The translations under genes and the position numbers were made by a program. Shown here piece after piece: positions 25,670-33,698 of a DNA stretch of 64,000 nt (positions are counted from its first letter, which is position 1; each line of letters starts with the position of its first letter). The notes below the pieces were generated by a model, which saw nothing but the letters and a program-made list of their open reading frames with translations, was not told the origin of the DNA and did not search any database. The stretch is taken from contig OZ245364.1 of assembly GCA_965226545.1 (NCBI GenBank), positions 2,604,001 through 2,668,000 of the forward strand. The letters are read 5' to 3'. This stretch comes from JAHRAW01 sp965226545 (lineage in GTDB: Bacteria; Pseudomonadota; Gammaproteobacteria; Arenicellales; Poriferihabitantaceae).

Positions 25670-27310
25670 ATGAACGCGCGCCGCAACCAACCCGCCAACA
25701 ACGCCGCCAACGCCAAACCAAAACCGTGGGGCGGACGGTTTCGCGACGCCACCGATGCGCGCGTCGAAAAATTCACCGCCTCGCTCGACCACGACCGTCG
25801 CTTGTATCGTTGCGACATTCGCGGCTCAATCGCGCATGCGCGCATGCTCGCCGCCGTCGGTTTATTAACCGCCGATGAATTGGCGGCGATTGAACGCGGG
25901 CTGTCGACGATACTGCAACAAATCGAATCCGGCGAGTTTGTTTGGGATGAACAACTCGAGGATGTACACATGAACATCGAGGCGCGATTAATTGAATTGG
26001 TCGGCGACGCCGGCAAAAAACTGCACACCGCGCGCTCGCGCAACGACCAAGTGGCGACCGATTTGCGCCTTTATTTGCGCGAACACATCGACAAATTGTG
26101 CGGCGGGCTGCATGCATTGCAGCGCGTCATCGTCGAATTCGCGGCGCGCGAAGCGGATACGCTGATGCCCGGTTTCACCCATCTGCAAACCGCGCAACCG
26201 ATTACCTTCGGGCATCATCTGCTCGCTTGGAATGAAATGTTGGCGCGCGATGACGAACGTTTGCGCGATTGTCGGCGGCGCGTTAATCGTTCACCGCTCG
26301 GCGCCTGCGCATTGGCCGGCACCGGCTTTGCCATCGACCGCAACTACGTGGCCACCGAACTCGGCTTTGATTCGCTTTGCAACAATTCGTTGGATGCGGT
26401 GTCGGACCGCGATTTTGCCGTGGAGTTTTGCGCGCATGCGGCGTTGTTGATGGTGCATCTGTCGCGCATCGCCGAGGAAATTATTTTGTGGTGTTCGGAT
26501 GCATTCGGTTTTGTCACGGTCGGCGATTCGTTTTGCACCGGCTCGAGCATCATGCCGCAAAAGAAAAACCCCGATGTCGCCGAATTGATTCGCGGCAAAT
26601 GCGCGCGCGCCTGCGGCAATGTAGCGGCAACGTTGATGTTGATGAAGGCGCAGCCGCTTGCCTATAACCGCGACAATCAAGAGGATAAAGCGCCGTTGTT
26701 CGATTCGATAGACACGGTCTCGAGTTGCGTCGACATGCTGGCGGCGTTGCTCAACCAAACCGCGCCGCAACGCGAAACCATGCGCGTCGCTGCGATGCGC
26801 GGGCATTCGACCGCAACCGATTTGGCGGATTATCTGGTCGGCAAAAACGTGCCGTTTCGCGACGCCCACGAAGCGGTCGGCAAGGCGGTCGGCTTGGCGG
26901 ATGCGCGGCAAGTGCAATTGGCTGATATGGATTGGCGCGAACTGCATAAAATTCATCCGGCGATTGATGAAGATGTGCATAGCGTGCTGGACATCGACGG
27001 CTCAGTGCGCGCACGCCAATCCGCCGGCGGCACCGCCCCAGCCCAAGTTATCAAAGCCGCCGAACGCGCCTTGCGCGAAATCGATGCGCGGGCGCGTGAT
27101 GATGAAATGGTTGCAGTCGACGATGTGGTCGGCGGCGGTGCAAGTACAAGTGCAAGTGCAGATGTAAGTGCGAGTGCGAATGCAAGTGCAAGTACCAATA
27201 CAAGTTCAAGTGCACATACAAATACAACCGGTCGCGCAACAACCGCGCGCAAGAAAAGTGCACGACAAAGTGCAAAACACACTTCGCAACAAAGTAAAAG
27301 TAAACGATGA
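25670..27310 (+). CDS. argH: Argininosuccinate lyase with repeat-encoded C-terminal tail
   Basis: 546 residues; the family is normally about 460. Splits argininosuccinate into arginine and fumarate (EC 4.3.2.1). Core features: WGGRF near the start, SRNDQVATDLRLYLR, TSTH-equivalent PGFTHLQTAQP, and the signature GSSIMPQKKNPD at about 26552-26587. After the core, about 70 residues of Ser/Ala/Thr-rich sequence (TSASADVSASANASAS ...) end in a Lys/Arg/Ser/Gln-rich tail. That tail is encoded by AGTG-type repeats like those in the gaps. The stop overlaps the lptM start (ATGA). Confidence 0.94.
   Translation: MNARRNQPANNAANAKPKPWGGRFRDATDARVEKFTASLDHDRRLYRCDIRGSIAHARMLAAVGLLTADELAAIERGLSTILQQIESGEFVWDEQLEDVHMNIEARLIELVGDAGKKLHTARSRNDQVATDLRLYLREHIDKLCGGLHALQRVIVEFAAREADTLMPGFTHLQTAQPITFGHHLLAWNEMLARDDERLRDCRRRVNRSPLGACALAGTGFAIDRNYVATELGFDSLCNNSLDAVSDRDFAVEFCAHAALLMVHLSRIAEEIILWCSDAFGFVTVGDSFCTGSSIMPQKKNPDVAELIRGKCARACGNVAATLMLMKAQPLAYNRDNQEDKAPLFDSIDTVSSCVDMLAALLNQTAPQRETMRVAAMRGHSTATDLADYLVGKNVPFRDAHEAVGKAVGLADARQVQLADMDWRELHKIHPAIDEDVHSVLDIDGSVRARQSAGGTAPAQVIKAAERALREIDARARDDEMVAVDDVVGGGASTSASADVSASANASASTNTSSSAHTNTTGRATTARKKSARQSAKHTSQQSKSKR
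27136..27225 (+). repeat. AAGTGC / AAGTAC repeat tract inside argH
   Basis: Hexamer-based tract of AAGTGC, AAGTAC and close variants in frame with argH, encoding the Ser-Ala/Thr-rich tail. The same hexamers occur in intergenic repeats elsewhere in the window. Confidence 0.75.
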
Positions 27311-27444
27311 ACGCTTTCCATTTCATCGGCGTTGCATCGCGCCTGCTTGGCGCAATCACCCTGTGCGCATTGTTGCTCGGCGGTTGCGGACAAAGCGGCG
27401 CGTTATACCTGCCGCCGGACAATACGCAATCGAGCGACGAATAA
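27307..27444 (+). CDS. lptM: LptM (YifL-like) small lipoprotein
   Basis: Only 45 residues. Signal peptide with lipobox LLGGC (Cys27) followed by GQSGALYLPPDN, which matches the conserved CGxxGPLYLP motif of YifL/LptM, the lipoprotein that helps LptD fold and form the correct disulphides in the outer-membrane LPS translocon. Its ATG overlaps the argH stop and it precedes lysA, the usual position of yifL. A short Asp/Ser tail ends the protein. Confidence 0.88.
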   Translation: MNAFHFIGVASRLLGAITLCALLLGGCGQSGALYLPPDNTQSSDE

Positions 27445-27566
27445 TGCGTCGACAATTGCGTCGCACTTGCCATCGCGCAACAAGTTGCATAACGAGTTTT
27501 ATTAATGAGTCGCACAATGAATTGCATAACAAGTTAACCAACAACTTGCGCGAACGTTAACCGCAA

Positions 27567-28847
27567 ATGGACCACTTCACCTACATCGACGACCAACTGC
27601 ACGCCGAACAAACGCCGTTGGCGGAAATCGCGCGGCGGTTTGGCACGCCGTGTTATGTCTATTCACGCGCGACGCTCGAGCGGCATTGGCGCGCGTTCGA
27701 CGACGCCTTCGGCAATTATCCGCATCGGATTTGTTATGCGGTTAAAGCCAACGACAATTTGGCGGTGTTAAATTTATTGGCGCGATTGGGCGGCGGGTTT
27801 GACATTGTTTCGGGCGGCGAATTGGCGCGCGTGATTCGCGCCGGCGGTGCGCCGCAACGCGTGTTGTTTTCCGGCGTCGGCAAACAGGATTGGGAGATTG
27901 CCGCGGCACTCGACGCCGGCATCGATTGCTTCAACATCGAATCCGAATCCGAACTGGCGCGCATCGATCAATTGGCGCGCGAACGAAACGTGACCGCCGG
28001 CGTATCGGTGCGCATCAACCCCGACATCGACGCCGGCGCGCATCCGTACATCGCCACCGGTCAGCGCGAAAACAAATTCGGTTTGACGCCCAATCGCGCG
28101 CGCGCGGTCTATCAACGCGCGCATGAACTTGCGCACATTCGAATTCGCGGCGTCGCTTGTCACATCGGTTCGCAACTGTTGGACTTGACGCCGTATTGCG
28201 CGGCGTTGGATTGCATGTTGGATTTCATCGAGCAATTGCGCGGCGACGGCATCGAGTTGGAGCATCTCGATTTTGGCGGCGGCTTGGGCGTGAGGTATCA
28301 CGATGAAACCCCGCCGTCGCCGCAACAATACGCCGACGCGATTATCCAACGCCTGCGCGCGCGCGCGATGCAATTGCAGGTGGTGATTGAACCGGGGCGC
28401 GCGATTGTCGGCAACGCCGGCGTGTTGTTGACGCGCGTCATCGGCATCAAGCGCGGCGCCGAACGAAATTTTTGCATCACCGATGCGGCGATGAATGATT
28501 TGTTGCGCCCGGCGTTGTATCAAGCGCATCAACAAATCGTCGAAGTGTCCAAACACAAAGTGTCGAAACAAGCAATGTCAAAACAAACCGCATCGCCGAC
28601 GCAATACGACGTCGTCGGGCCGGTGTGCGAAACCGGCGACTTCCTTGGCTTGCAGCGTGAACTTAATGTGCGCGAAGGGGATTTGTTGGCGGTGCGCACC
28701 GCCGGCGCGTATTGCGCGGTGATGAGTTCGAATTACAACGCGCGACCGCGCGCGGCTGAAGTGATGGTCGATGCCGCCGATGCGCACTTGGTGCGCGCGC
28801 GCGAAACTGTCGAGGCGTTGTATAAAGATGAATCGATGTTGCCGTGA
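27567..28847 (+). CDS. lysA: Diaminopimelate decarboxylase
   Basis: 426 residues. PLP enzyme making L-lysine from meso-DAP (EC 4.1.1.20). PLP Lys60 in YAVKAND; CHIGSQL, the phosphate-binding FGGGLGVRY, EPGRAIVGNAG and the substrate-site GPVCETGDF are all present. About 18 residues of Ser/Lys/Gln-rich sequence (SKHKVSKQAMSKQT) are inserted before GPVCETGD, at about 28549-28602, and look repeat-derived. dapF and cyaY, frequent neighbours, are absent here. Confidence 0.95.
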   Translation: MDHFTYIDDQLHAEQTPLAEIARRFGTPCYVYSRATLERHWRAFDDAFGNYPHRICYAVKANDNLAVLNLLARLGGGFDIVSGGELARVIRAGGAPQRVLFSGVGKQDWEIAAALDAGIDCFNIESESELARIDQLARERNVTAGVSVRINPDIDAGAHPYIATGQRENKFGLTPNRARAVYQRAHELAHIRIRGVACHIGSQLLDLTPYCAALDCMLDFIEQLRGDGIELEHLDFGGGLGVRYHDETPPSPQQYADAIIQRLRARAMQLQVVIEPGRAIVGNAGVLLTRVIGIKRGAERNFCITDAAMNDLLRPALYQAHQQIVEVSKHKVSKQAMSKQTASPTQYDVVGPVCETGDFLGLQRELNVREGDLLAVRTAGAYCAVMSSNYNARPRAAEVMVDAADAHLVRARETVEALYKDESMLP

Positions 28848-29074
28848 GTTGACGAACGCGATGCGTTAACTGCGAATGAATATATCAGTGCGGCGATTAA
28901 TAACACGGTGCATAACGATGAAGTGTGGAAGTGAAATGCGGAAGTGAGGTGCGGAAGTAAACTGCAACAGTGCAATGAAGATATGAAACGGTAAATAACA
29001 AAGTGCACTGCAAAAGTGCAATGTAAAAAGTGCAATGTACAACGTAACAAAAAAAATAAAACGCCAACCCCCAA
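28848..29074. repeat. AAGTG / AGTGCAA repeat gap after lysA
   Basis: Tandem variants of GGAAGTGAAATGC and AAAGTGCAATG fill about 28915-29045. No gene or terminator seen. Confidence 0.65.
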
Positions 29075-29386
29075 TCAACCGCGCGCCATCACCCGTTGCG
29101 ACCACATCAACGCACCGAGTACGCAAACCGCGCCGCCCCACTGTAGCGCGGTGAATCGTTCGCCCAACACCACCGCCGCCGCCAACACCACGCGCGCACC
29201 GCGCAACAACCCGAGTGCAAGCGCGGTGACCGCAAAACGAAACAACAACATCGTCAATGCATTGCCGCCGTCCTGATAATACAGCCGCGCCAATGTCGTC
29301 AATCCGCCAAAACTGAGCGCGGTGAGCAATGCATAGCCGACGCCCGGGGCGATTGCGCGCGGCACTATGCACATATTTATGCGCAT
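29075..29386 (-). pseudogene. EamA/DMT transporter remnant with internal deletion
   Basis: 103 codons. The first ~60 residues look like the start of an EamA-type transporter (GVGYALLTALSFGGLTTLARLYY ... MLLFRFAVTALALGLLRGAR). They run straight into VVLAAAVVLGERFTALQWGGAVCVLGA, which is the typical last two helices of the same family. EamA proteins have ten helices and about 290-300 residues, so the middle is missing in frame. Probably non-functional; a functional mini-protein cannot be excluded. Confidence 0.65.
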
Positions 29387-29427
29387 ATTAATGAATCGAC
29401 AACGACGCCGCCGCGCGCGCGCAACGG

Positions 29428-30459
29428 TTACGCGCTGCGTTTTTTATTGCGATTGATTTGGTCGCGGTTGGCGTCGTCGCGGACGACATCATCGCGGTTG
29501 ACGATGCCGTACGGCACATGTCCGGTGGCGACATGTTCGCGCGCCGAGTCGCAGTTTTCGCGACGGTCATCGAAGAAAATGTCGGCGCCGAATTGGCGCA
29601 AAAATTTGCCTTTGGGCAAGCCGCCGAGAAACATGCTGACATTGACGCGCACCCCCCAATCGCGCAGGGTTTTAATCGCGCGCTTATGCGCCGGCGCCGC
29701 GCGCGTGGTAATCAATGCGGTGCGAATCGGCGAATTTTCCGCGCCGAAGTTTTTTTGGATGTCGTGCAACTTCGCCAGCAATTTTTTAAACGGACCTTCG
29801 GACAACGGATGTTCGGCGTCGCGTTTTTCGGTTTCGATAAACGCCATCGCGCCGTCTTGTTGATAAACGCGGTCGGCTTCATCGGAAAACAAAACTGAAT
29901 CACCGTCGAATGCAATGCGCAACGGTTCATGCGGCGCATCTTCGGTGTTGGAATGCAAAATGGTGGCCGCGGCGATTCCCGAATCCAATGCGGCGCGCAC
30001 ATCATCGGAATCCGCGGATAAAAACAAATCGGCGCCAAACGCATGCAGATACGGCTGCGTCGGATGCCCGCCGGTAAACACCGCGCGCTTAATCGGCAAA
30101 CCGTAATGTTCTATCGAATTAAAAATGCGCAAGCCGGTGTCGGCGCTGTTGCGCGACACCAACACGATGTCGACCGAGAAGTTGTCCGGCGCACCGCGCG
30201 GACGGGCGCGATTGATTTCCAAAAACTTTTCCGTCATCGAAAACGCAACGCCTTTATCGAGCGGACGGTCTTCATTATCGATTTGATATTTCGAATACGT
30301 CTCGACGCCTTGTTGCGTAAACACCGCGTGGCTGTCCTGCAAATCGAACAACGCGCGCGATGAGATTGCAATCAACAGCGTTTTGTCGTTCGGGGCGTCG
30401 TCAAACGCATCCGTCGTCGTTTCACCCAGTTCGGATTTTTTAAAAAAGTTCATTGCCAT
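29428..30459 (-). CDS. 5'-nucleotidase (cytosolic cN-I-like, PF06189)
   Basis: 343 residues. Matches the PF06189 group of HAD-like 5'-nucleotidases: an N-terminal KTLLIAISSRALFDL with the catalytic position embedded in AISSRALFD, then VVLVSRNSADTGLRIFNSIEHYGL, AFGADLFLSADSDDVRAA, RIAFDGDSVLFSDEAD, and a C-terminal GADIFFDDR. Predicted to dephosphorylate nucleoside monophosphates in the cytoplasm. The tail is Asn/Asp/Arg-rich. It precedes nothing obviously related and lies just downstream of aroE on the same strand. Confidence 0.82.
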   Translation of the reverse strand: MAMNFFKKSELGETTTDAFDDAPNDKTLLIAISSRALFDLQDSHAVFTQQGVETYSKYQIDNEDRPLDKGVAFSMTEKFLEINRARPRGAPDNFSVDIVLVSRNSADTGLRIFNSIEHYGLPIKRAVFTGGHPTQPYLHAFGADLFLSADSDDVRAALDSGIAAATILHSNTEDAPHEPLRIAFDGDSVLFSDEADRVYQQDGAMAFIETEKRDAEHPLSEGPFKKLLAKLHDIQKNFGAENSPIRTALITTRAAPAHKRAIKTLRDWGVRVNVSMFLGGLPKGKFLRQFGADIFFDDRRENCDSAREHVATGHVPYGIVNRDDVVRDDANRDQINRNKKRSA

Positions 30460-30493
30460 ACGCCCCGTCAGTTAACGTATTAATCGCCGCGCC

Positions 30494-31378
30494 TTACTGC
30501 GCATCGACCTGCATCGACTCGCGCACCGCCGCGATGACCGGCGCGGTGCTTGGGCGCTTATCGTGCCACAAATAAAACGATTCGGCGGCTTGTTCGACCA
30601 ACATTCCCAAGCCGTCGGCGATGCGCGTTGCGCCGCATTCGCGCGCGCGGCGCAAAAATTCGCTCGGCGCGGCGGCGTATACCATGTCGTACACCGCGCT
30701 GCGCGCGCCGATGCATTCGCGCGCCAACGGCGGCGCCGCGCCGCTCAAGCCGCTCGAGGTGGCGTTTACGATTAAATCAAATTCGCCTTCGACATGCGCC
30801 AAGCCGCAGCCGAGTAATTGGGTTGCGCCATGTTCGGCGAAGTGTTCGTCGAATTGCGCGGCAAGTTGTTCGGCGCGATGCGCGGTGCGGTTGGCGATGA
30901 CGATGCGCGCCGCGCGATGTTCGCACAACGCCGCCAACGCACCGCGCGCCGCACCGCCGGCGCCGAGTAGCAACACGCGCGAATCATCGATGCGCCAATC
31001 GAGGTTGTCGGTTAAATCGCGCATCAAGCCGACGCCGTCGGTGTTGTCGCCAAACACCGCGCCGTCGGTTTCGAAGCGCAAGGTGTTGACCGCTTGGGCG
31101 CGCGCAGCGCGTTGGCTGAGCCGCCGCATAGCGCAAAATTTCCACGCGGCGACCTTAAACGGCACGGTGACATTTAAGCCGCGTCCGCGCCGCGCAATAA
31201 AATGGCTGACCGCTTGGCCGAAGCCGCCCAAATCGGCCTGAATTCGTTCGTAGGTTAACTGCATATCAAACTGCGCGGCAAACAATTGATGAATGCGCGG
31301 CGATTGACTGTGCGCAACCGGATTGCCGAGCACCGCAAAACGATTCGGCGGCGCTTGAAAATCAAACAGGTCAGTCAT
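30494..31378 (-). CDS. aroE: Shikimate dehydrogenase
   Basis: 294 residues. NADPH-dependent reduction of 3-dehydroshikimate (EC 1.1.1.25). Substrate site NPVAHSQSPRIH, catalytic Lys in NVTVPFK, Asp in DNTDGVG, nucleotide motif GAGGAARGAL followed by NRT (NADP type), and YDMVYAA. Third shikimate-pathway gene in the window with aroK and aroB. Confidence 0.95.
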   Translation of the reverse strand: MTDLFDFQAPPNRFAVLGNPVAHSQSPRIHQLFAAQFDMQLTYERIQADLGGFGQAVSHFIARRGRGLNVTVPFKVAAWKFCAMRRLSQRAARAQAVNTLRFETDGAVFGDNTDGVGLMRDLTDNLDWRIDDSRVLLLGAGGAARGALAALCEHRAARIVIANRTAHRAEQLAAQFDEHFAEHGATQLLGCGLAHVEGEFDLIVNATSSGLSGAAPPLARECIGARSAVYDMVYAAAPSEFLRRARECGATRIADGLGMLVEQAAESFYLWHDKRPSTAPVIAAVRESMQVDAQ

Positions 31379-31546
31379 TGCGAGTCATTGGACGAGTCAT
31401 TGGGTTGCGGCGACAATAAAGGTAACGGTGATAAGCGCGGTTTTATTTTTACTTTGGAAGTCGAAGTGAAAGTAAAAGTAAAAATGAAAACAAGTGGAAG
31501 TATGAAAGTAAAAGTAAAAACAAAAGTAACAATAAAATTCGACAAC
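31379..31546. repeat. AGTCATTG and GAAAGTAAAAGT repeat gap
   Basis: Two ACGAGTCATTG copies next to the aroE start, then an AAGTGAAAGTAAAAGT-type degenerate tract (about 31456-31545). No gene seen. It lies directly downstream of the TPK-like stop. Confidence 0.65.
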
Positions 31547-32176
31547 CTATTTAACACGAATCAAAAACACCGGCGCATCGGTCTGCAAAGTAACTTCGCC
31601 AACCCCAACATTACTCAACCCAAACGAACTAAGCGGCGCGATGCGTTGCGCCGGAGCAATGGGATATTTGCACGCACCTTGTAACGTCACAGTCGCCGCG
31701 CCAATCGCCGCCAAACTAAACACGCCATCGACATGCAGTCGCCATTCACCGCGCGAGCAACCGATGATTGTATCGTCAAACCGCGCCTTGCATGGCGCGG
31801 TGCGCGCCGCCAAAAAATGATGCACTTCGCCGACATTAAACCATTGATGATCGATGCGCCCGCCGACAAAACCGCACAACACGATTTCATCCAAATTTTC
31901 ACATTGCGCCAAACAACGCAACGCAAACGCCAAATCGGAATAATCCTTGTCGGTCGGCAACAGTTGATTTAATTCGCCGTGCGCCGAATCACCGTCGCCA
32001 ACCGCAAAGCCGCGCAAGGTCGGCGCATGCGCGCGATGCGCAACGCCGCCGTCCACCCAAATCAACGGTTCATCGGCGGCGCGCAACATCGACGGCTGCA
32101 CCGTCATCGGCCCAACCAAGGTCGCGCAACGACGGTTTCGAAATTGATGCAAATAATTTTTAAGATGGGTGCACAT
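31547..32176 (-). CDS. Thiamine pyrophosphokinase-like protein
   Basis: 209 residues. Motifs in TPK order: WVDGGVAH, AVGDGDS (GDxDS), LPTDKDYSDLAFAL (DKDxTD-like) and GFVGGRIDHQ, followed by a beta-rich C-terminal part as in the thiamine-binding domain. TPK makes thiamine diphosphate from thiamine and ATP. GDGDS and DKDYSD differ slightly from the usual GDFDS and DKDxTD, so a related nucleotide or pterin pyrophosphokinase is possible. ThDP users in the window (xsc, 44.5 kb gene) fit thiamine salvage. Confidence 0.72.
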   Translation of the reverse strand: MCTHLKNYLHQFRNRRCATLVGPMTVQPSMLRAADEPLIWVDGGVAHRAHAPTLRGFAVGDGDSAHGELNQLLPTDKDYSDLAFALRCLAQCENLDEIVLCGFVGGRIDHQWFNVGEVHHFLAARTAPCKARFDDTIIGCSRGEWRLHVDGVFSLAAIGAATVTLQGACKYPIAPAQRIAPLSSFGLSNVGVGEVTLQTDAPVFLIRVK

Positions 32177-32341
32177 TGGTTACGCAATCAAATCGCATTG
32201 GTCAAACAAAAGCGTCACAACGACGTTATAAAATAGTACAACAACATTCGCACAATAAAACCAATCGCAATGCGAAGTGATGAACAAAGACGGCATAAAC
32301 AAAATGAATAACCAAGATGCGTCGATAAAGGCGGCGCGGCG

Positions 32342-32347
32342 TATAAT
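32342..32347 (+). promoter_or_regulatory. Putative -10 box of the RND operon
   Basis: Perfect TATAAT about 55 bases before the adaptor ATG at 32402. The -35 is not clear. Confidence 0.4.
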
Positions 32348-32401
32348 GACGGCGCGTCCGGTTGGGCGCATTGCATTGATTGGAACTCGATAACACCGAC
32401 G

Positions 32402-33694
32402 ATGGTTAAGATTTTTAAGTTGCGCCGCCCGCTCAAAATACAAATTACCAAAAAAAATTTGCCGGCGGTAATTTTGTTGGCCGCAGCGCTGATTTTTATC
32501 GGCTTGCGACTGACCGCGCCGGCGGTCGAACCGTTGCGCACCACCGCGCGCGCACCGGGCGTGGCCGTGCAGATTGTCGAAATCGTTGCGGCACAGCCGA
32601 CCGTGCAATTGTTTGGCGAAGTCGAAACGCCGAGCATGAGTTTGTTGTCGGCCGCGATTGACGCCGAAGTGCTGGCGGTCAATGCGCTCGAAGGCGATGC
32701 GGTGGCGCGCGGCGCGGAATTAATCGCGCTCGACGACGCCGATGTCGCGCTCGAGGTTGCGCAACGCAACGCCGAGTTGGCGCAAATTATTGCGCAAATC
32801 GAAAACGACCAAATCAAACTGCGCGCCGACCAAGCCGCGTTGACCGCCGAACAAGCGCTGTTGGAATTGGCGCGCACTTCGGTGGCGCGCGCCGAACAGT
32901 TGGCGCAAACCAATGTCGGCACGCAGGACGCGCTCGACCAATCGCGCCGCGAACAACAACGTCAACTGCTGGCCGTGGCCGCGCGTCGACAGGCGGTGGA
33001 CGGATTCGAATCGCTGTCGCAACAACGCTTCGCCGCGCGGCAAGGCGCCGAAGCCGCATTGGCGCGCGCCGAACGCGACTTGATGCGCGCGCGCATTCGC
33101 GCGCCGTTTGACGCGCGCATCACCGAAGTGCTGGCCGCACGCGGCATGCGCGCGCGACGCGGCGACGGTTTGATTCGCCTGTACGATGAATCGAAACTCG
33201 AACTGCGCGCACAAATGCCGTCCAACCAATTGGCGACGCTGCAAGCCGCGCTGGCAAACGGACGCACGGTGCGCGCAACCGCGTCAACCGCGCCCGAGGC
33301 CAAGCGCATCGAGTTAATCTTGACGCGGTTGTCGGGCAACATCGGCGCCGGGCAATCCGGCGTGGATGGATTCTTTCGCGCCGCCGGGCGCGACCGTCTG
33401 CCGTTGCCGGGGCGCACAATGGAGGTGGCGTTGACATTGCCGCCGTTGACCGATGTTGTGTTGTTGCCGCCCGATGCGTTGTACGGCAACGCGCGCGTTT
33501 ATCGAGTGCGCGCCGACGGTTTGCGCGGCGTTGCGGTCAAGCAACTCGGGCGACGCATCGATGCCGACGGGCGGTTGTGGTTGATTGTGCAAAGCGATTT
33601 GTTGCAGGACGGCGACCAAATTTTAAGTTCGCGCCTGCCGCAAGCCATCGACGGCATTTTGGTGCGCGTGATTGAAAAAAACCGCGCCGATTAA
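32402..33694 (+). CDS. RND efflux periplasmic adaptor (membrane fusion protein)
   Basis: 430 residues. N-terminal anchor helix (LPAVILLAAALIFIGLRL), lipoyl halves, a long helical hairpin (about 110-215, rich in Ala/Glu/Gln/Arg: AQIIAQIENDQIKLRADQAA), then ARIRAPFDARITEV and a beta-barrel region. Bridges the inner-membrane RND pump to an outer-membrane channel. No TolC-like gene in the window. Confidence 0.88.
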   Translation: MVKIFKLRRPLKIQITKKNLPAVILLAAALIFIGLRLTAPAVEPLRTTARAPGVAVQIVEIVAAQPTVQLFGEVETPSMSLLSAAIDAEVLAVNALEGDAVARGAELIALDDADVALEVAQRNAELAQIIAQIENDQIKLRADQAALTAEQALLELARTSVARAEQLAQTNVGTQDALDQSRREQQRQLLAVAARRQAVDGFESLSQQRFAARQGAEAALARAERDLMRARIRAPFDARITEVLAARGMRARRGDGLIRLYDESKLELRAQMPSNQLATLQAALANGRTVRATASTAPEAKRIELILTRLSGNIGAGQSGVDGFFRAAGRDRLPLPGRTMEVALTLPPLTDVVLLPPDALYGNARVYRVRADGLRGVAVKQLGRRIDADGRLWLIVQSDLLQDGDQILSSRLPQAIDGILVRVIEKNRAD

Positions 33695-33698
33695 TCGC

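Noticed and set aside
28848..29427. Insertion-sequence or transposase remnants near the EamA fragment
   Set aside because: No terminal inverted repeats or transposase motifs are visible here or elsewhere in the window.
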